In this document: positions 51,601 to 63,425 of the stretch, one piece after another
Layout: every line of letters begins with the position of its first letter
Numbering within the stretch: the stretch's first letter is position 1
Source of the DNA: Chaunax sp. Z400
Lineage: Eukaryota; Chordata; Actinopteri; Lophiiformes; Chaunacidae
Assembly (NCBI GenBank): GCA_037577475.1
Contig: CM075186.1
Span: forward strand, 7,501,501 to 7,565,500
Direction of reading: 5' to 3'
Length of the DNA: 64,000 nucleotides
Notes under the pieces: model-generated
The model's input: the letters and a program-made list of their open reading frames with translations, nothing else
Told to the model about the DNA's origin: nothing
The model's database searches: none
Program-made: the position numbers and the translations under genes

Positions 51601-53195
51601 TATAAAAGGTGTCATGTCACAGTGAAGGTTAGATTCTTTTGGGCCTCCTGCTGCAGATGCTTAATAAGGAAAAAAATGATAAATAAAAGCAACTGTGTGT
51701 GATCACTCCTTCAAAACATTTTTCAAGTCATCCAGTATACATTTTAAGCAGCATACTGTATGGTGATTGCATATTAGCAAAGAATAAAAATCTAAATAAA
51801 TACATCTTTTTATTCATAAGCTGTAGATATGCTTTGATGAGTATGGAAATATTTTACAATGTTAAATACAATATTTTTTACTTAATATTCAGTAAATGCT
51901 AACATTTGAACACTAAGCCTGTTAAGTAGCAAATACAGGGGGGAAAAAACACTCCATAACACATTCCATAAACACAGGCATACATAAGTCATTGCTTTTT
52001 TTGAACAAACTTTATTTATAGATACAGAAGTCTACAAACCAATCAGCTACTAAAGATACAACATACCAGTAAATCTACAGTTATACAAATAAGAAGAGAT
52101 AAAGTAGAGTCAGGTTGTGGGCTATACACAATGGAAGCACATTTCTGTCAGAAATAAATACTGACCACTCAAAGGCAAATACTCAACATAAAATATCAAA
52201 ACTATGATTTATTTAAGTCAAAAGTATGAGATAGTCAGCATTTTGCAATATTAAAGTCCTTGTAGTTTCTTTTGAGGTGAACATTTGACATGACAGCTCA
52301 ATTTGTTTTACTTATAATGACAAGATTCAGCAGAACTGTATCAAATTTGGGAATGTGTAATTCAAAATTATAATATATATAATGAGTCAAAATGTTTTCA
52401 AAGTCAAACCGCAATCTGCTAGTGAATTAGATTTATGACATAAAAATCACAGTTGTCATTTTAAGTGACCTGTTCCAGATATTGTGCACTTGTGCGGTCT
52501 CTTCTGCATGGATGTTGAAATGAAATATGTAGGTCTACTGTTTAGAAAGCTTTTCTTTAGCCCTGTTAGAAATAATATAAACATTGATACTTCAATTTCA
52601 GTGACCAAAGCAGAGGGAAGAAGTACTGTTAGGGTATATGTACATTAATAAATATAAAATTTGACGATGATTTTGAATAAACACAACAAATTCTGCATGT
52701 TACAAAAGCACATGGATCTATCCAGACATTTCTTGTGTGACAACGTCATCAAACAAAAATAGAATCTATCATTTTAACTAATTAGCAGACGGAAACTGTG
52801 ACTGCTGCTTTTTCCAGCAAAAAATTGCAAGATACAACGATAAAGGTTGGGAAGGCTGTACAACAAACACACCACAGGTTTGATAATAAGAAAAGCATGA
52901 GCAGTGAAAGAAAATCGAATGTGTATTTTATCAGCTTTTTGTTAGTAGGCCAAAATTCAGCCTCTGTAATTAGTTCAGGAAAGTTTGACTTGATGCTGGT
53001 AAATTAGGTAGGCGATCTGTTAACTTTTAATGAGGGGGATGGTAACAGAGGAGGGTCAAAATAACAGCAGACCTAAGTTATTACTGAGAGCAAAAATTTC
53101 TGTTATGTAGAATACAATGAATCTGTCCAAAGAAATAGGCCTGCATATGAAGAAACAGCACATAGTCCTGTGGCACTGAAGTTTCTCATTCTTTT
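48672..53195 (+). other. FEZF1-AASS intergenic stretch
   Basis: No gene recognised. 49500-49740 is C-rich with recurring cctgaccc-like words and may be FEZF1 3' UTR. The rest is AT-rich with short ORFs lacking motifs. Confidence 0.5.
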
Positions 53196-53530
53196 AAGTC
53201 ATTGTTTTGAGATACTAAGTCATTATTTTGGGATAGTAAGTCATTGTTTTGAGATAGTAAATCATTATTTTGATATAGTAAGTCATTGTTTTGATATAGT
53301 AAGTCATTATTTTGAGATAGTAAATCATTATTTAAAGATAGTAAATCATTATTTAGAGATAGTAAATCATTATTTTGATATAGTAAGTCATTGTTTTGAT
53401 ATAGTAAGTCATTATTTAGAGATAGTAAATCATTATTTAAAGATAGTAAATCATTATTTAGAGATAGTAAATCATTATTTTGATATAGTAAGTCATTGTT
53501 TTGATATAGTAAGTCATTATTTAGAGATAC
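53196..53530. repeat. 21-bp minisatellite with 105-bp higher-order structure
   Basis: Sixteen units of a 21-base motif like agtaagtcattattttgaga, with unit types ordered in a repeating block of five over the last 13 units. The unit length is divisible by three, so one frame stays open for about 120 codons by chance. Confidence 0.95.
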
Positions 53531-54699
53531 TCTAAGTTATTCTAATGACCTACAAGAGCTTTTATTCATCACATTGGTGTAAACTGGATTCCATAGATAA
53601 AACAATAAATGCGCAGTTTAAAACACTTCTGTCGGTCGTTTCCTCATCATTGTGCGACGGAATGAGGACAAGGCCGCTCCTCAGCTCTGGAAGCTGATTG
53701 GTGGACAGATTTATGTACTGCTCTGCAGACACAGCGCAAACTTCACAGAGCCAAGTGTGGTCAAGATGGCAGAGCGACGGTCGTTTCGTAGTTTTGAGAA
53801 GCTCTTACGTCTTATCCACGTAGCGTGGCCCGCCCTCTGATTTTATCTAAACCTCCTTCACACTTTTAAACAATTCCACACATGGGCGTGTATGGGTGGA
53901 GATGTTGCCCTTAAGGCGCACCTTCGCATCACAATCACACACCTTCTGATTCTGATTCCCATTGGCAGCAGAAACAGCATGCATGCATAAAACCGGAAAA
54001 AGGGTGGTTTTACTTTCAGAATAAAAACCAAAGTTGTACCTCTTAAAACCTTCCAGTCATGTGAGGAAAAAAAAAAAGTCTAGTATAACTAGATATACTA
54101 GTATTTAAATTTCAAACGTCATCTTTAGTTGACTGTTGTTCTATTTCAGTTCAGTTCAGTCATTTGTTATCCCAGATGGGAAACTTGGCTTACAGTCAGG
54201 AGCACAAGACAAACCAACAACAGCAAAAGAAACAACTCAGGTACAGAAAATAAAATGTTTCCTAAAGACACAATATACACAAAACACATAAAGACCAACA
54301 AAGCATTCTCTTAAAATGCTAAAAAATCACAAATGTAAGCAGGGTTATCTCATTCAAATAAAAGAGTTTTCACTCTTACTGTATGTGAATTGAGGTCATG
54401 TTTGCCTAGAATTTTTTTTTTTTTTTTACCAGACTACAGTAGGCTATTTGATATTCAGTTTGAACTACTTCAGGCCAAATCCACGATTAGTTTAAATGTT
54501 TAGGTTATCAGTACAGCAGTTAATCCACTGAACGAGAGATTCAAAATATTTGTTGCCACCACTATGAAGGGGCTTGAGATCTGAAATTGTCAGAATTCAG
54601 AAAATTAAATTCAGATGATAAAGTGATGATTGAGAAATTTTGAGTTAATTCTGCTTTTTTTTTGCAGGACTGTATAGAGTTTGTGTTAATCTGCAGAAG
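53531..54699 (+). other. Intergenic sequence upstream of AASS
   Basis: No gene recognised. Short T runs and ordinary unique-looking sequence. Confidence 0.5.
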
Positions 54700-54876
54700 A
54701 AATTGTAGACATTTGAGTTTTATTTTGAAATTCTGAGCGGAAACAGATAAGTTTACACTGTAAGCGTGAAGTAGAGTTCTGCGTGAATTGAGCTCACCTC
54801 TGCATGTCTCCTCGGTTAAACGTCGCCACTTTTAGTCGTAAGGACCCGGCGTGGTGAACTAACACTGGTCAGAAAG
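54700..54876 (+). promoter_or_regulatory. AASS: Candidate AASS promoter / non-coding first exon
   Basis: A locally less AT-rich stretch about 0.8 kb before the AASS start. It ends in cagaaag followed by a consensus donor gtgagt at 54877, so it could be an untranslated first exon spliced to the ATG exon near 55660. It contains a 17-codon ORF (ATG 54804, TGA 54855) that would be a uORF if transcribed. There is no direct evidence for the start site. Confidence 0.35.
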
Positions 54877-55675
54877 GTGAGTTCGACTGCTTCACATGTT
54901 TGCGATTATCGATCAGTTTATGGATACATTTGTTAATATGTCTAAATGTTATACGAATGACTAGATCCCAGAACTTACCCTATGACGGCAGTGTTGGTTT
55001 AAGCCACTCAGATCTAAGTTACGAGCTAAAACGAACACCAACATTTCCATACATTTGAATTCGGTGTCTTCTGATTTTAGGTTTCATATCACTGCTAGCT
55101 ATCAATGCCAGAGTACTGTTATGAGCACACAAAGCCTGCCTTAGAGTACTTAGAGGACCTGACTTAGGGGTTTGTTGAAATAGTACAAATACAATGGGTT
55201 CAGGTTTATTGTACTAACAGTGGTACGAGACTTCTCAAGGACATGCAAGACAAGGTAAGTGTGAGAGGCCTCAAGAGGCTTAAATGAAAAGTTAATCAAT
55301 CTGAGAGTTGACACGACTCGTTTCCATTACATGTGCTCACTTTATATGTAACTACAGCCAGCAGCTGTTTGTCTTGGCAGAAAAACTTCAGGTACTAGGG
55401 AAATAGCCAGGGTGTTGATCCTTACAGCTGTTGGTTAAGTTTGTGTAGCTTTACTGCAGTTCTATCCAGTTTCTCTCCTTTAACAAAACCACCTGTTTGT
55501 CAGCAGCTCTCTCCCAGCAGCAAACTCAAACTTGATCTCTGATCTCTCTCATTCATACTTAACCTGTGTCTCGGCATGCACTCCCATGCTATTTTATCAT
55601 ATGGTCAAACATACAAAAATACACTGTACAAAGTCTGTGGCTTCATATGTTTGTCGTGAGTAGGGGGCTGAAGTC

Positions 55676-55894
55676 ATGTTCAGACTCCTCAGACACCGAG
55701 GTAAGAGGACGCTGAACTGCCTCGCAGGCCAGCAGCGCTATGAGCACCACAGGGCCGTCATGGCCATCCGGCGTGAAGACATCAACCCCTGGGAGAGGAG
55801 GGCACCACTGGCCCCCCGCCACGTCAAAGAGCTCACCAATGCCGGCGTCAAAGTCCTGGTCCAACCATCCAACCGCAGAGCCATCCACGAGAAG
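55676..55894 (+). CDS. AASS: AASS first coding exon
   Basis: ATG at 55676 has G at -3; an upstream acceptor such as tcgtgagtag near 55662 is plausible. Encodes the basic leader, then VMAIRREDINPWERRAPLAP, LTNAGVKVLVQPSNRRAIHE and K. Donor gtgagg at 55895. Confidence 0.93.
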
Positions 55895-58800
55895 GTGAGG
55901 CACTGAAAAATATCTAGTTGTAAAATAGAGGCAACATTTCTTCTCATGTCAACCCTTTTTATATGTTTGGAGTCTCCTATTTATGTATATTACTCAAACT
56001 ATTACTACTATAACATCACCATATTATACCCACTTATTATATGCTGAATTATGGAATAAATGGTCCATATCTAGGAGGTTTAGACTATCTCATGCATGCT
56101 CACATCCATAATAAAGTCCTGTATAAAATCAAAAGTCATAATCCTCGCCCAATCCAAACACGGCTGCTCTTCTGCATGTTGACCACATCTAACTGCACGG
56201 AGCTAGCCACATGCAGCTGACTAACAACAGAATGCTTGCGAGGCATGAAGGGTTGAGTTGTTAAGACCAAGACGTTTGTGTGAGAGAGAGAGAGAGAGAG
56301 GGAGAGGGATAGGGGGTAAGGGACAGGACTAGCCTAAGCCAGCCTTAATTATAAGCTTTATCAAAAAGGAAAGTTTTAAACCTACTCTTAAAAGGAGAGA
56401 GGGTGTCTGCCTCCCGAACCGAGACTGGAAGACAATCAAGTTTTATCTCGAATCACTCTGTTTTAATTAGTATTGGTACTAAAGAGTCAAGATTCCACTC
56501 AAATAGAAATTTGAATGAAAGCTCAAATTTACTCTCTCAGAATCATAAGACGTGTTAGTTCTTCTGTCAGCTAATTTCTGCCTTCTTGTTTTCAGTACTA
56601 CATGAGGGCAGGGGCTGTCATTCAGGAGGACATTTCGGAGGCCTCGCTGATAATCGGGGTAAAGAGGCCGCCGGAAGAGAAGGTGATTCCAAGGAAGACG
56701 TACGCTTTTTTCTCCCACACTATCAAAGCTCAGGAGGCCAACATGGGGCTTCTGGATGACCTCCTGACGAAGGTGAGAGCACTAAATGTATTCTAGCAGT
56801 GTAGCTGAGTATGTTTTTGTGCACTTAAGTAACCAGGTAACTCATCCGAGTGCGGTATGTTTACATCTACCGCAATATCCGAGTTACCGTACACCTGCTG
56901 TACATAAACTTGCAGCAGACCAGTAATGCATGTAAACACACTGCTTATGCAGTCGCTCATGCCGGAACAAAGGGTGAAGGGTGAAAATGAAGAAAAGTAA
57001 AAAATGCGATGACCCACACGTCAGGTGAAACAGTAGTGTTGATTCCCACACAGAACAAATACACAGCAGATCTCCGCTGCACTCTAAATCGTGTGCTCAA
57101 TTCAAACACAAGCCCAAAAGATACACATTCCATGGGAGTCAAACAGCTGTCTTGCCCTTTTTAGTGTGTTTTGTGTTCAGTTTTATCTCCTGTACTGGAA
57201 CTGATGCTGCAGAATGAATGTTTTCTGTCTTGCCTGTTCTGCTTTGTCTGTCCGTCAACCAAACTTCTAAAAAATGACAATGAAATAAATTTTTGTCCCT
57301 CAGGAGGTGCGTCTGATTGACTACGAGAAGATGGTTGATGCTAACGGCTACCGAATCGTAGCGTTTGGCCAGTGGGCCGGTGTTGCAGGTATGAAAAGTG
57401 AAACTGAAACAGTGAAATAAAGCAGATATTTGAAAGAACTGGGACGCAGGAGTGAAATTCTGCAAGAAATCTGCACAGATGAAATTTAAGTCCAATAAGA
57501 AAATCACAGTTGCTCAAGATACAGTTGTCATCGTTTAAAATGTTAATGTTTGCGTAATCCAGAAATACTGTGATAAATCAGGCCCCAGGTAAAAGTAAAA
57601 AATAAGGTCTCATAGTTAATCACAATGAATTATTTTGTAGGTATGATTAACATTTTGCACGGATTGGGGCTGCGCTTCCTGGCTCTTGGACACCACACTC
57701 CCTTCATGGTAAGAGAACATTCCAAAAGCAAAATATCACCCTGACATGAGAACAGCTTCCTGTGCCTTCCTGTAATTTTTTATCACGTTCCGTCTCTCTG
57801 CTGTTCACAGCACATCGGCATGGCTCATAACTACAGGAACGTCAGCCAGGCCATCCAAGCCGTTAGGGATTGTGGGTATGAGATCTCCATGGGGCTCATG
57901 CCCAAGTCTATCGGCCCTGTGACATTTTGTTTCACTGGCACCGGCAACGTCTCCAAGGTACAACATGTTAAACTCAAAACACAAAGATACGCCCATCTCA
58001 CTACTCTGTGGCTTCAGTGGAGAAACATTTTTGTGAGTTCATCACGCTCCTCTTTTCGTCCTGGCAGGGAGCCCAAGACATCCTTAACGAACTTCCTGTT
58101 GAATACGTTGAACCACTCGAGTTGAAGGATGTGTCTGAAACAGGAGGTATAAAATTCCCATGCTTATCATTGTGGTTCACTGTTGTATTAATGCAATGTC
58201 ATGTGTGTCATATTCTGTGTTTTGTGTGGTAAAGGTTGTTAGTCGGATCAGATCATGTAATCGTTGTCCTCTGATGTCGACCGATCGAAATACAGGAGAC
58301 TGATGAGGCAGCACACACAGCTGTTGCGACCCACTCTCTGAAAGTTGTTGGATAGATGAAAACTGACAGACAGACTTTTGATTCTGTGATATTCCTTGTC
58401 AATATTGGGCAAAAAATATATAGAATGTTAACAAGCTATTATTAGCAATTAGCCCTATGCAAGGCTCAATTACATTAATAAGGCTGTGGTTAGCATGTGA
58501 ATGCGTGCCCTGTTGGACACAATTGGCATGCAACATCTAACATTGTAGAATGATGTCATTATAATGATCCTTCATTACCATATTCACATATAGCATGTTA
58601 GCATGCTTACTTCTGTTCAGTGTATGAGGTGAACATTTCAACAGACTACTTAATGTCATGGTAATATGCTGTCATTATTATGGTTGTATTTAATGTTCTA
58701 GCTCACGCTATAGACCTCATTCAGATCCATATCAGGTTTTGACTTGAATGCACACTGTTTAGTCTCTGCTGCTTTGGTTCTCAGTTAAAAACTAAACAAA

Positions 58801-61800
58801 AGAGTCGGGCAGGAATGTTCACCTAACGAGGTCATGTTTTTAGAATTGTAGTCACGTCCTTACAGGAAGTTATAGCAATAGGGAGCAAAATTAATGGATT
58901 GGTACCTTAGATAAAATTCCAGATTTCTCTGTTTGAAAAATGGAAAATGTTGGGATAATGAGTAAGTACACAGCTCAACTAAATTTATAACAAAGATCTT
59001 GTCATTTTTAGACATTATGATGCAGAAATGCTACATAAAAATATTTAAAGGCATTCATTGCAGTTTCAGAAATGCTTAAATCTTAGACTTCAGGTCATCT
59101 CAGCTTCATTTAACAATTTCTTTGAACAGGAAACGTGAAATTTCAGACTGCAGCACTAAAGTGTTGTGAAGGGTTTTATGCTGCCGAAGATACAAACTTT
59201 TGCAATCATTTGTCAAATTACTTATAATGTGTTAATGATAAACACGAAACAGCAGAGATATGGACCAGTGTGAGCATGATATAAATATGACATTTAAACG
59301 TGGACTTTAAATTTCAAGCAGCAGTTAGGAAGAAACTGATCATGAAAAAAAGGTGTGTTATGACGGTCAGAGCTTCAGTGCACCGCCCTGCAGAGAAAAC
59401 CTGAAAATCATGCTGCTCTGTGTTGATCAGACTCTTTTGATAGGATTAAGGTGCTCATGGTATTATAGTACAGTCAGTGGTCATTTACAGAATGTCGCTT
59501 CATGTCGTTTTTATTGTAAGATATGAACAAAGTTTACGCCACCGTTCTGAGCCGACATCACCACCTGATGAGGAAGAGTGACGGCATTTATGACCCCATG
59601 GAGTACGAGAACCACCCAGAACTGTACACGTCACACTTCAGGACCAGTGTGAGTGTTCCTCTGTACCATTAACACCACCACCCCTGCACTACCCACAGTT
59701 ACGACCCTCCAAACTTCCAACTGCTCTTGTCAATCACTCACAGGCTTTGTCCTCTATTTTAGCCATCAGCACTAAACAGCTGCTGGTTGTTTAGTTGGTG
59801 TTTTAAAACACATGTCGTGTGGCAGGTTTCACGCAACCCTCAGTCTATATAATTAACTTTAAGGACATGTTTTTAATGAGAAATCTATCCTGTGCTGCCC
59901 CCCCCCCCCCAAATCGCATTTAAAACTAACAGTCACCTTAAACTACATTGTAACTACAGGTGGCACCCTATACAACCTGTTTGATCAATGGCATTTACTG
60001 GGAGCCCCTCACCCCCCGACTCCTCAGACGACTTGACGCCCAGAAGCTGATGAGACCACTCAAAGTCCGACCTGCAGCCGCGGGATCACCAGTGCTGCCT
60101 CACAGGTAAGAGAATATTATCACCCGCCAAACTATTTCCAGACTCCTCAGAAGCTGTTTCTCTTATTTTCCTCTATCTGCTGCCTTCTTTGCTCCTTTCT
60201 CTGTTCACGAATAGTCAACTGAGCGTGACATCCTTGAGCGTGTCTCTCTGTGCATTTAGGCCTCAAGTCACGTTAAGATATCCCCCCAGGACCAATGTGC
60301 AATCCAAGAAAATGGTCTTTTCCATGTTCTTTTTGCCATATAGTCAAATAATACCAAAGCTGCCTTTCAACCTATCCTCCACTCCATCATTTTTCCAGTG
60401 TGCTATTTTCATTACAGCCTCACAAATGAGGCTTTTCATCAGTAGAAGAAGAAGAAAAAATGAATGGCCTGACCTGTCAGTCAAACACAGTGACTGTGAC
60501 AGCGATAAACCTGACACAGTGATGATTGATTGTCTGTTCCAGTGAACAGACAGGAGGTCAAAGGTCACATCTTTATCTTCAGTCATGTTTACACAGCACT
60601 CTGACCTCCTGCCTCTTCTCTCTCTTCGCAGACTGCTGGCCATCTGTGACATATCTGCCGACACGGGAGGCTCTATAGACTTCATGAACGAGTGCACCAC
60701 CATTGATAAGCCTTTCTGTATGTATGACGCTGACCAGCACATAGATCATGACAGGTACAGTGCTGATATTCCTGACCTTCTCACCAACATCACATGTTCA
60801 TTTCTGTTCGGCCCGGCTTGTTTTCACTTTCACTTATCTGACCTTTAGCCTGCTGCTGTTATTTTGTTTTTTTTTAATTATCTCTGTCTGGAACAGATTC
60901 AAAATATATAAATTTAAATGCAGGATGTTTGGCCTCTAGTATAATATAAACTAAACATGTCAGTTTTAATATATTGTGTAATAATTGCATATATCTGACC
61001 CATTTATATGATTCCCATTGGCAGCAATATGCCATATATATACTAGATAGTGTATGATGTAAACATTGCAGCCACGTCACGTCACTTAATTCGATCGGCT
61101 TGAATTGACACACAAATGCATCATAGTGGTTTATTTGTTATATAGACAAACAAGTTTGTAAAGTGAAATGCAGTGTGATGAGAGGTTTGTTTGTTATACC
61201 ACATGTGCAGGTCATTGCAAAAGATTTAAATGATATACAGAGGTCAGCCTTTTTTTTAGTGTCTCTGTGTTGGGCTTGTATCTACAGAGGAATAATAATT
61301 GCTGGGGCAGCGATGATCCTCTCATAATCCTACAAACACTTGATCTGCACCATCTGATGTATGTAAGTCCTGCAGAGTGGGGAGCATAGATCTGATCTGT
61401 AGATGTGGTGCATCACTTTCTGTCGGGCTCTACAGACCTGGGCCCCGTTTCTCAAAAGCATTTTAAGACTTAAGATCATCCAATCATTCCTGTGTTTGAA
61501 GGTAAATTGATATCATTTGAAGGCAGGAGGTGATGAATTTGTCCAATAAGTATAATTTTATTTTTTAAAGAAGCTCATGAAGTCATTACTGCTGATAAAG
61601 TGGTAAATTTTGAGGGACAAGCAAAAAAGGCGAGTCGAGTAGAGTCGAGTCGAGCCGGTACTACGTAGTGGAAATGGGGTTATATTCTGTATGATGTGAA
61701 ACTCCTCTTCCTTTAATATTTGGTTTGATTAATTTCAGTGTTCGGGGGACAGACACCGTCTCTATGGGGGTTTGATTGGGTAACTTGGCTGTTTGTGGTT

Positions 61801-63425
61801 TAACAAAAAGGCCCATTTCTGTTGGTATCCTTTCCATATCTTTTGTCAGACACTTAGAATGATTGTCTGACTGACGGTTTGCAATCACCCCCCGGGATTT
61901 ACACATAGTTTCACAGGTTCTGTGCTTTGACTAAATACTGGGCCAATCATTGTCCCCATTATTCACATAGACACAATACTTAGAAAACTAGGTCCAGGTT
62001 GAAAAATAGACAAGTTATCTTTTAACTGCAACATTACATACTGCAAACAAACAGGAAATGAATAATATACAATTTGAACTAATTTGACTTTCTATACTAC
62101 ATTTATTCCCTTTAAATTAGACAACAGCAGCGCAAAAGCTTATAGAGTTCTGCTACTTGCCAAATGTTGCACCAGTGTTTTGTTTTTCTACGTTTTGATA
62201 GAGAAATGGAATCACCATTTTTCATTATTCAAGATGCTCTTTGTGAACACGACCTGACTCTTCTTCTATGGTGCTGACGATATGGAAAGTTCCTCTTTAA
62301 AACGCTGGAAAAGTTTCTGACGTTGTTGCATAATCTGATTTTTTTTCCCTCTCCCTTGTCTGTATTATTTACTGCATATGGTCATCTGTATTTGTTAAAT
62401 ATACTGTTTATGATTCACGTGGACTCCAGGACGAGCAGTCGTTGCCATGGTAAAAACTCTTTTCTGCTCCTCATAGTGTGGAGGGAAATGGGATCCTCAT
62501 GTGCTCCATCGACAACCTTCCTGCTCAGCTCCCGATTGAAGCCACCGAGTATTTTGGCGATCGACTCTTCCCTTACATGTGGGAGATGGTAAGAGGGTTT
62601 AGGGTTTTAGGTGAGGTGAGAACAGCTGGTTTGGTTTTGACGTTGGATTTTTTGTCGCATGCTGTGCCGTTTCTGTTTCTGTCTATGGTTGAGTTTGCTG
62701 TGGGAGAGCGCTGCAACAGGTGTCTCAGGGTGAACTGAGGCAGTAAAAATAAAGAAAAACCAAGTCAAATGGGTTGGATCATATACAGTCGTATGTAAAT
62801 CTAGTGCTCTGTCATCATCAGCTGCCTTCTGATGCTACCAGACCGCTGGATGAAGAGGACTTCAGCCCGCAAGTCAGAGACGTAAGGAATATAATATTAG
62901 AGATGGTGAAATTTCCCAACAGAAGCGTGTTTTTAGATTTATTTCTCACTCAATTTGAATGGGATAACAATTAATGAGTTATTATTACATAATCGCAACA
63001 AATTTGAAAACATTTTTGGAACAGATGCACAAGAATTTAGATGGTGGTAACATTTAGATGGTGTTGACATATGTTTTTGTGTTAATTTTAAAAAGGAGAG
63101 CAAGCAAGCCAGAGGAACTCCCCATGGTAGTGAATTGAAAACACGTTGTGTTGTGATCAAACCATGGTGCCATTGTTGAGCTTATCACAATTACCACCCA
63201 ATTTGCTGATTGTGGTTATTTGAGTTAACTGCAGTTATTCTATATCATGATAAACAGCTGAATGAAACAGAAATGTATCATTTGTTTTTCTCATGATTGA
63301 TAATAATACTTTTTCTTAACATTTGATGTCTACTCTTTAATTTCTTCGTTTCTAAAGGCCGTCATCACCTCAAACGGAGTGCTGACCCCAAAATTTGAGT
63401 ACATTGAAAAACTTCGAGAAAGACG
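55676..63425 (+). CDS. AASS: AASS, alpha-aminoadipic semialdehyde synthase (5' part; 3' end outside window)
   Basis: Bifunctional mitochondrial matrix enzyme of the saccharopine pathway of lysine breakdown. The N-terminal lysine-ketoglutarate reductase half condenses lysine with 2-oxoglutarate using NADPH. The C-terminal saccharopine dehydrogenase half releases glutamate and aminoadipic semialdehyde. Twelve exons (55676-55894, 56596-56772, 57304-57388, 57641-57708, 57811-57957, 58068-58146, 59521-59648, 59960-60105, 60632-60754, 62477-62588, 62822-62881, 63358-63425) join in phase for 470 codons. The Arg-rich leader MFRLLRHRGKRTLNCLAG fits mitochondrial import. REDINPWERRAPLAP begins the AlaDh/PNT N-terminal-type domain. 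Family length is about 926 residues, so the window holds the reductase half and stops near the linker; the remainder lies beyond 64000. Confidence 0.96.
56279..56307. repeat. GA microsatellite
   Basis: Short gagaga run in the first AASS coding intron. Confidence 0.9.
56596..56772 (+). CDS. AASS: AASS exon 2 (coding)
   Basis: Acceptor cttgttttcag, donor gtgaga at 56773. Encodes YYMRAGAVIQEDISEASLII, GVKRPPEEKVIPRKTYAFFS and HTIKAQEANMGLLDDLLTK. Phase 0 at both ends. Confidence 0.95.
57304..57388 (+). CDS. AASS: AASS exon 3 (coding)
   Basis: Acceptor tttgtccctcag, donor gtatga at 57389. Encodes EVRLIDYEKMVDANGYRIVA and FGQWAGVA, ending one base into Gly. Confidence 0.94.
57641..57708 (+). CDS. 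AASS: AASS exon 4 (coding)
   Basis: Acceptor attattttgtag, donor gtaaga at 57709. Encodes MINILHGLGLRLLALGHHTP and FM. Starts in phase 1 and ends in phase 0. Confidence 0.94.
57811..57957 (+). CDS. AASS: AASS exon 5 (coding)
   Basis: Acceptor tgctgttcacag, donor gtacaa at 57958. Encodes HIGMAHNYRNVSQAIQAVRD, CGYEISMGLMPKSIGPVTFC and FTGTGNVSK, a highly conserved core of the reductase half. Confidence 0.95.
58068..58146 (+). CDS. AASS: AASS exon 6 (coding)
   Basis: Acceptor cgtcctggcag, donor gtataa at 58147. Encodes GAQDILNELPVEYVEPLELK and DVSETG, ending one base into Asp. Confidence 0.93.
59521..59648 (+). CDS. AASS: AASS exon 7 (coding)
   Basis: Acceptor tttttattgtaag, donor gtgagt at 59649. 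Encodes MNKVYATVLSRHHHLMRKSD, GIYDPMEYENHPELYTSHFR and TS. The run of three His is typical of the family. Confidence 0.93.
59960..60105 (+). CDS. AASS: AASS exon 8 (coding)
   Basis: Acceptor tgtaactacag, donor gtaaga at 60106. Encodes VAPYTTCLINGIYWEPLTPR, then a less conserved stretch ending in VLPH and two bases of Arg. Confidence 0.94.
60632..60754 (+). CDS. AASS: AASS exon 9 (coding)
   Basis: Acceptor tctcttcgcag, donor gtacag at 60755. Encodes LLAICDISADTGGSIDFMNE and CTTIDKPFCMYDADQHIDHD, a family signature region. Confidence 0.95.
60755..62476 (+). other. AASS: AASS intron
   Basis: No exon. A cgagtcgag-rich fragment at 61630-61675 resembles a piece of a fish repeat. The remainder shows no clear signal. 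Confidence 0.7.
61630..61675. repeat. Fish repeat fragment (gagtcgag words)
   Basis: Contains gagtcgagtcgagccggtac and ctacgtagtggaaa, similar to terminal words of a fish DNA repeat I recall. Short and uncertain. Confidence 0.35.
62477..62588 (+). CDS. AASS: AASS exon 10 (coding)
   Basis: Acceptor ctcctcatag, donor gtaaga at 62589. Encodes VEGNGILMCSIDNLPAQLPI and EATEYFGDRLFPYMWEM. Phase 2 in, phase 0 out. Confidence 0.94.
62822..62881 (+). CDS. AASS: AASS exon 11 (coding, 60 bp)
   Basis: Acceptor gtcatcatcag, donor gtaagg at 62882. Encodes LPSDATRPLDEEDFSPQVRD. Phase 0 at both ends; it joins WEM to AVITSNG exactly as in the family. Confidence 0.92.
63358..63425 (+). CDS. AASS: AASS exon 12 (coding)
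   Basis: Acceptor cgtttctaaag, donor gtaaga at 63426. Encodes AVITSNGVLTPKFEYIEKLR and ER plus two bases. It ends the visible reading frame at the linker between the reductase and dehydrogenase halves. No further exon is recognisable in 63426-64000. Confidence 0.93.

Noticed and set aside
53196..53530. CRISPR-like regular repeats
   Set aside because: Units are contiguous with no spacers, in a vertebrate genome.
53170..53535. 121-codon ORF with repeated IVNHY units
   Set aside because: Arises because the 21-bp minisatellite unit is a multiple of three; no start context, splice signals or protein resemblance.
57139..57507. 122-codon minus-strand ORF
   Set aside because: Runs antisense across a certain AASS exon; shadow.
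60189..60742. Two ORFs (118 codons plus strand, 132 codons minus strand)
   Set aside because: Intron sequence and antisense of an AASS exon; no family features.
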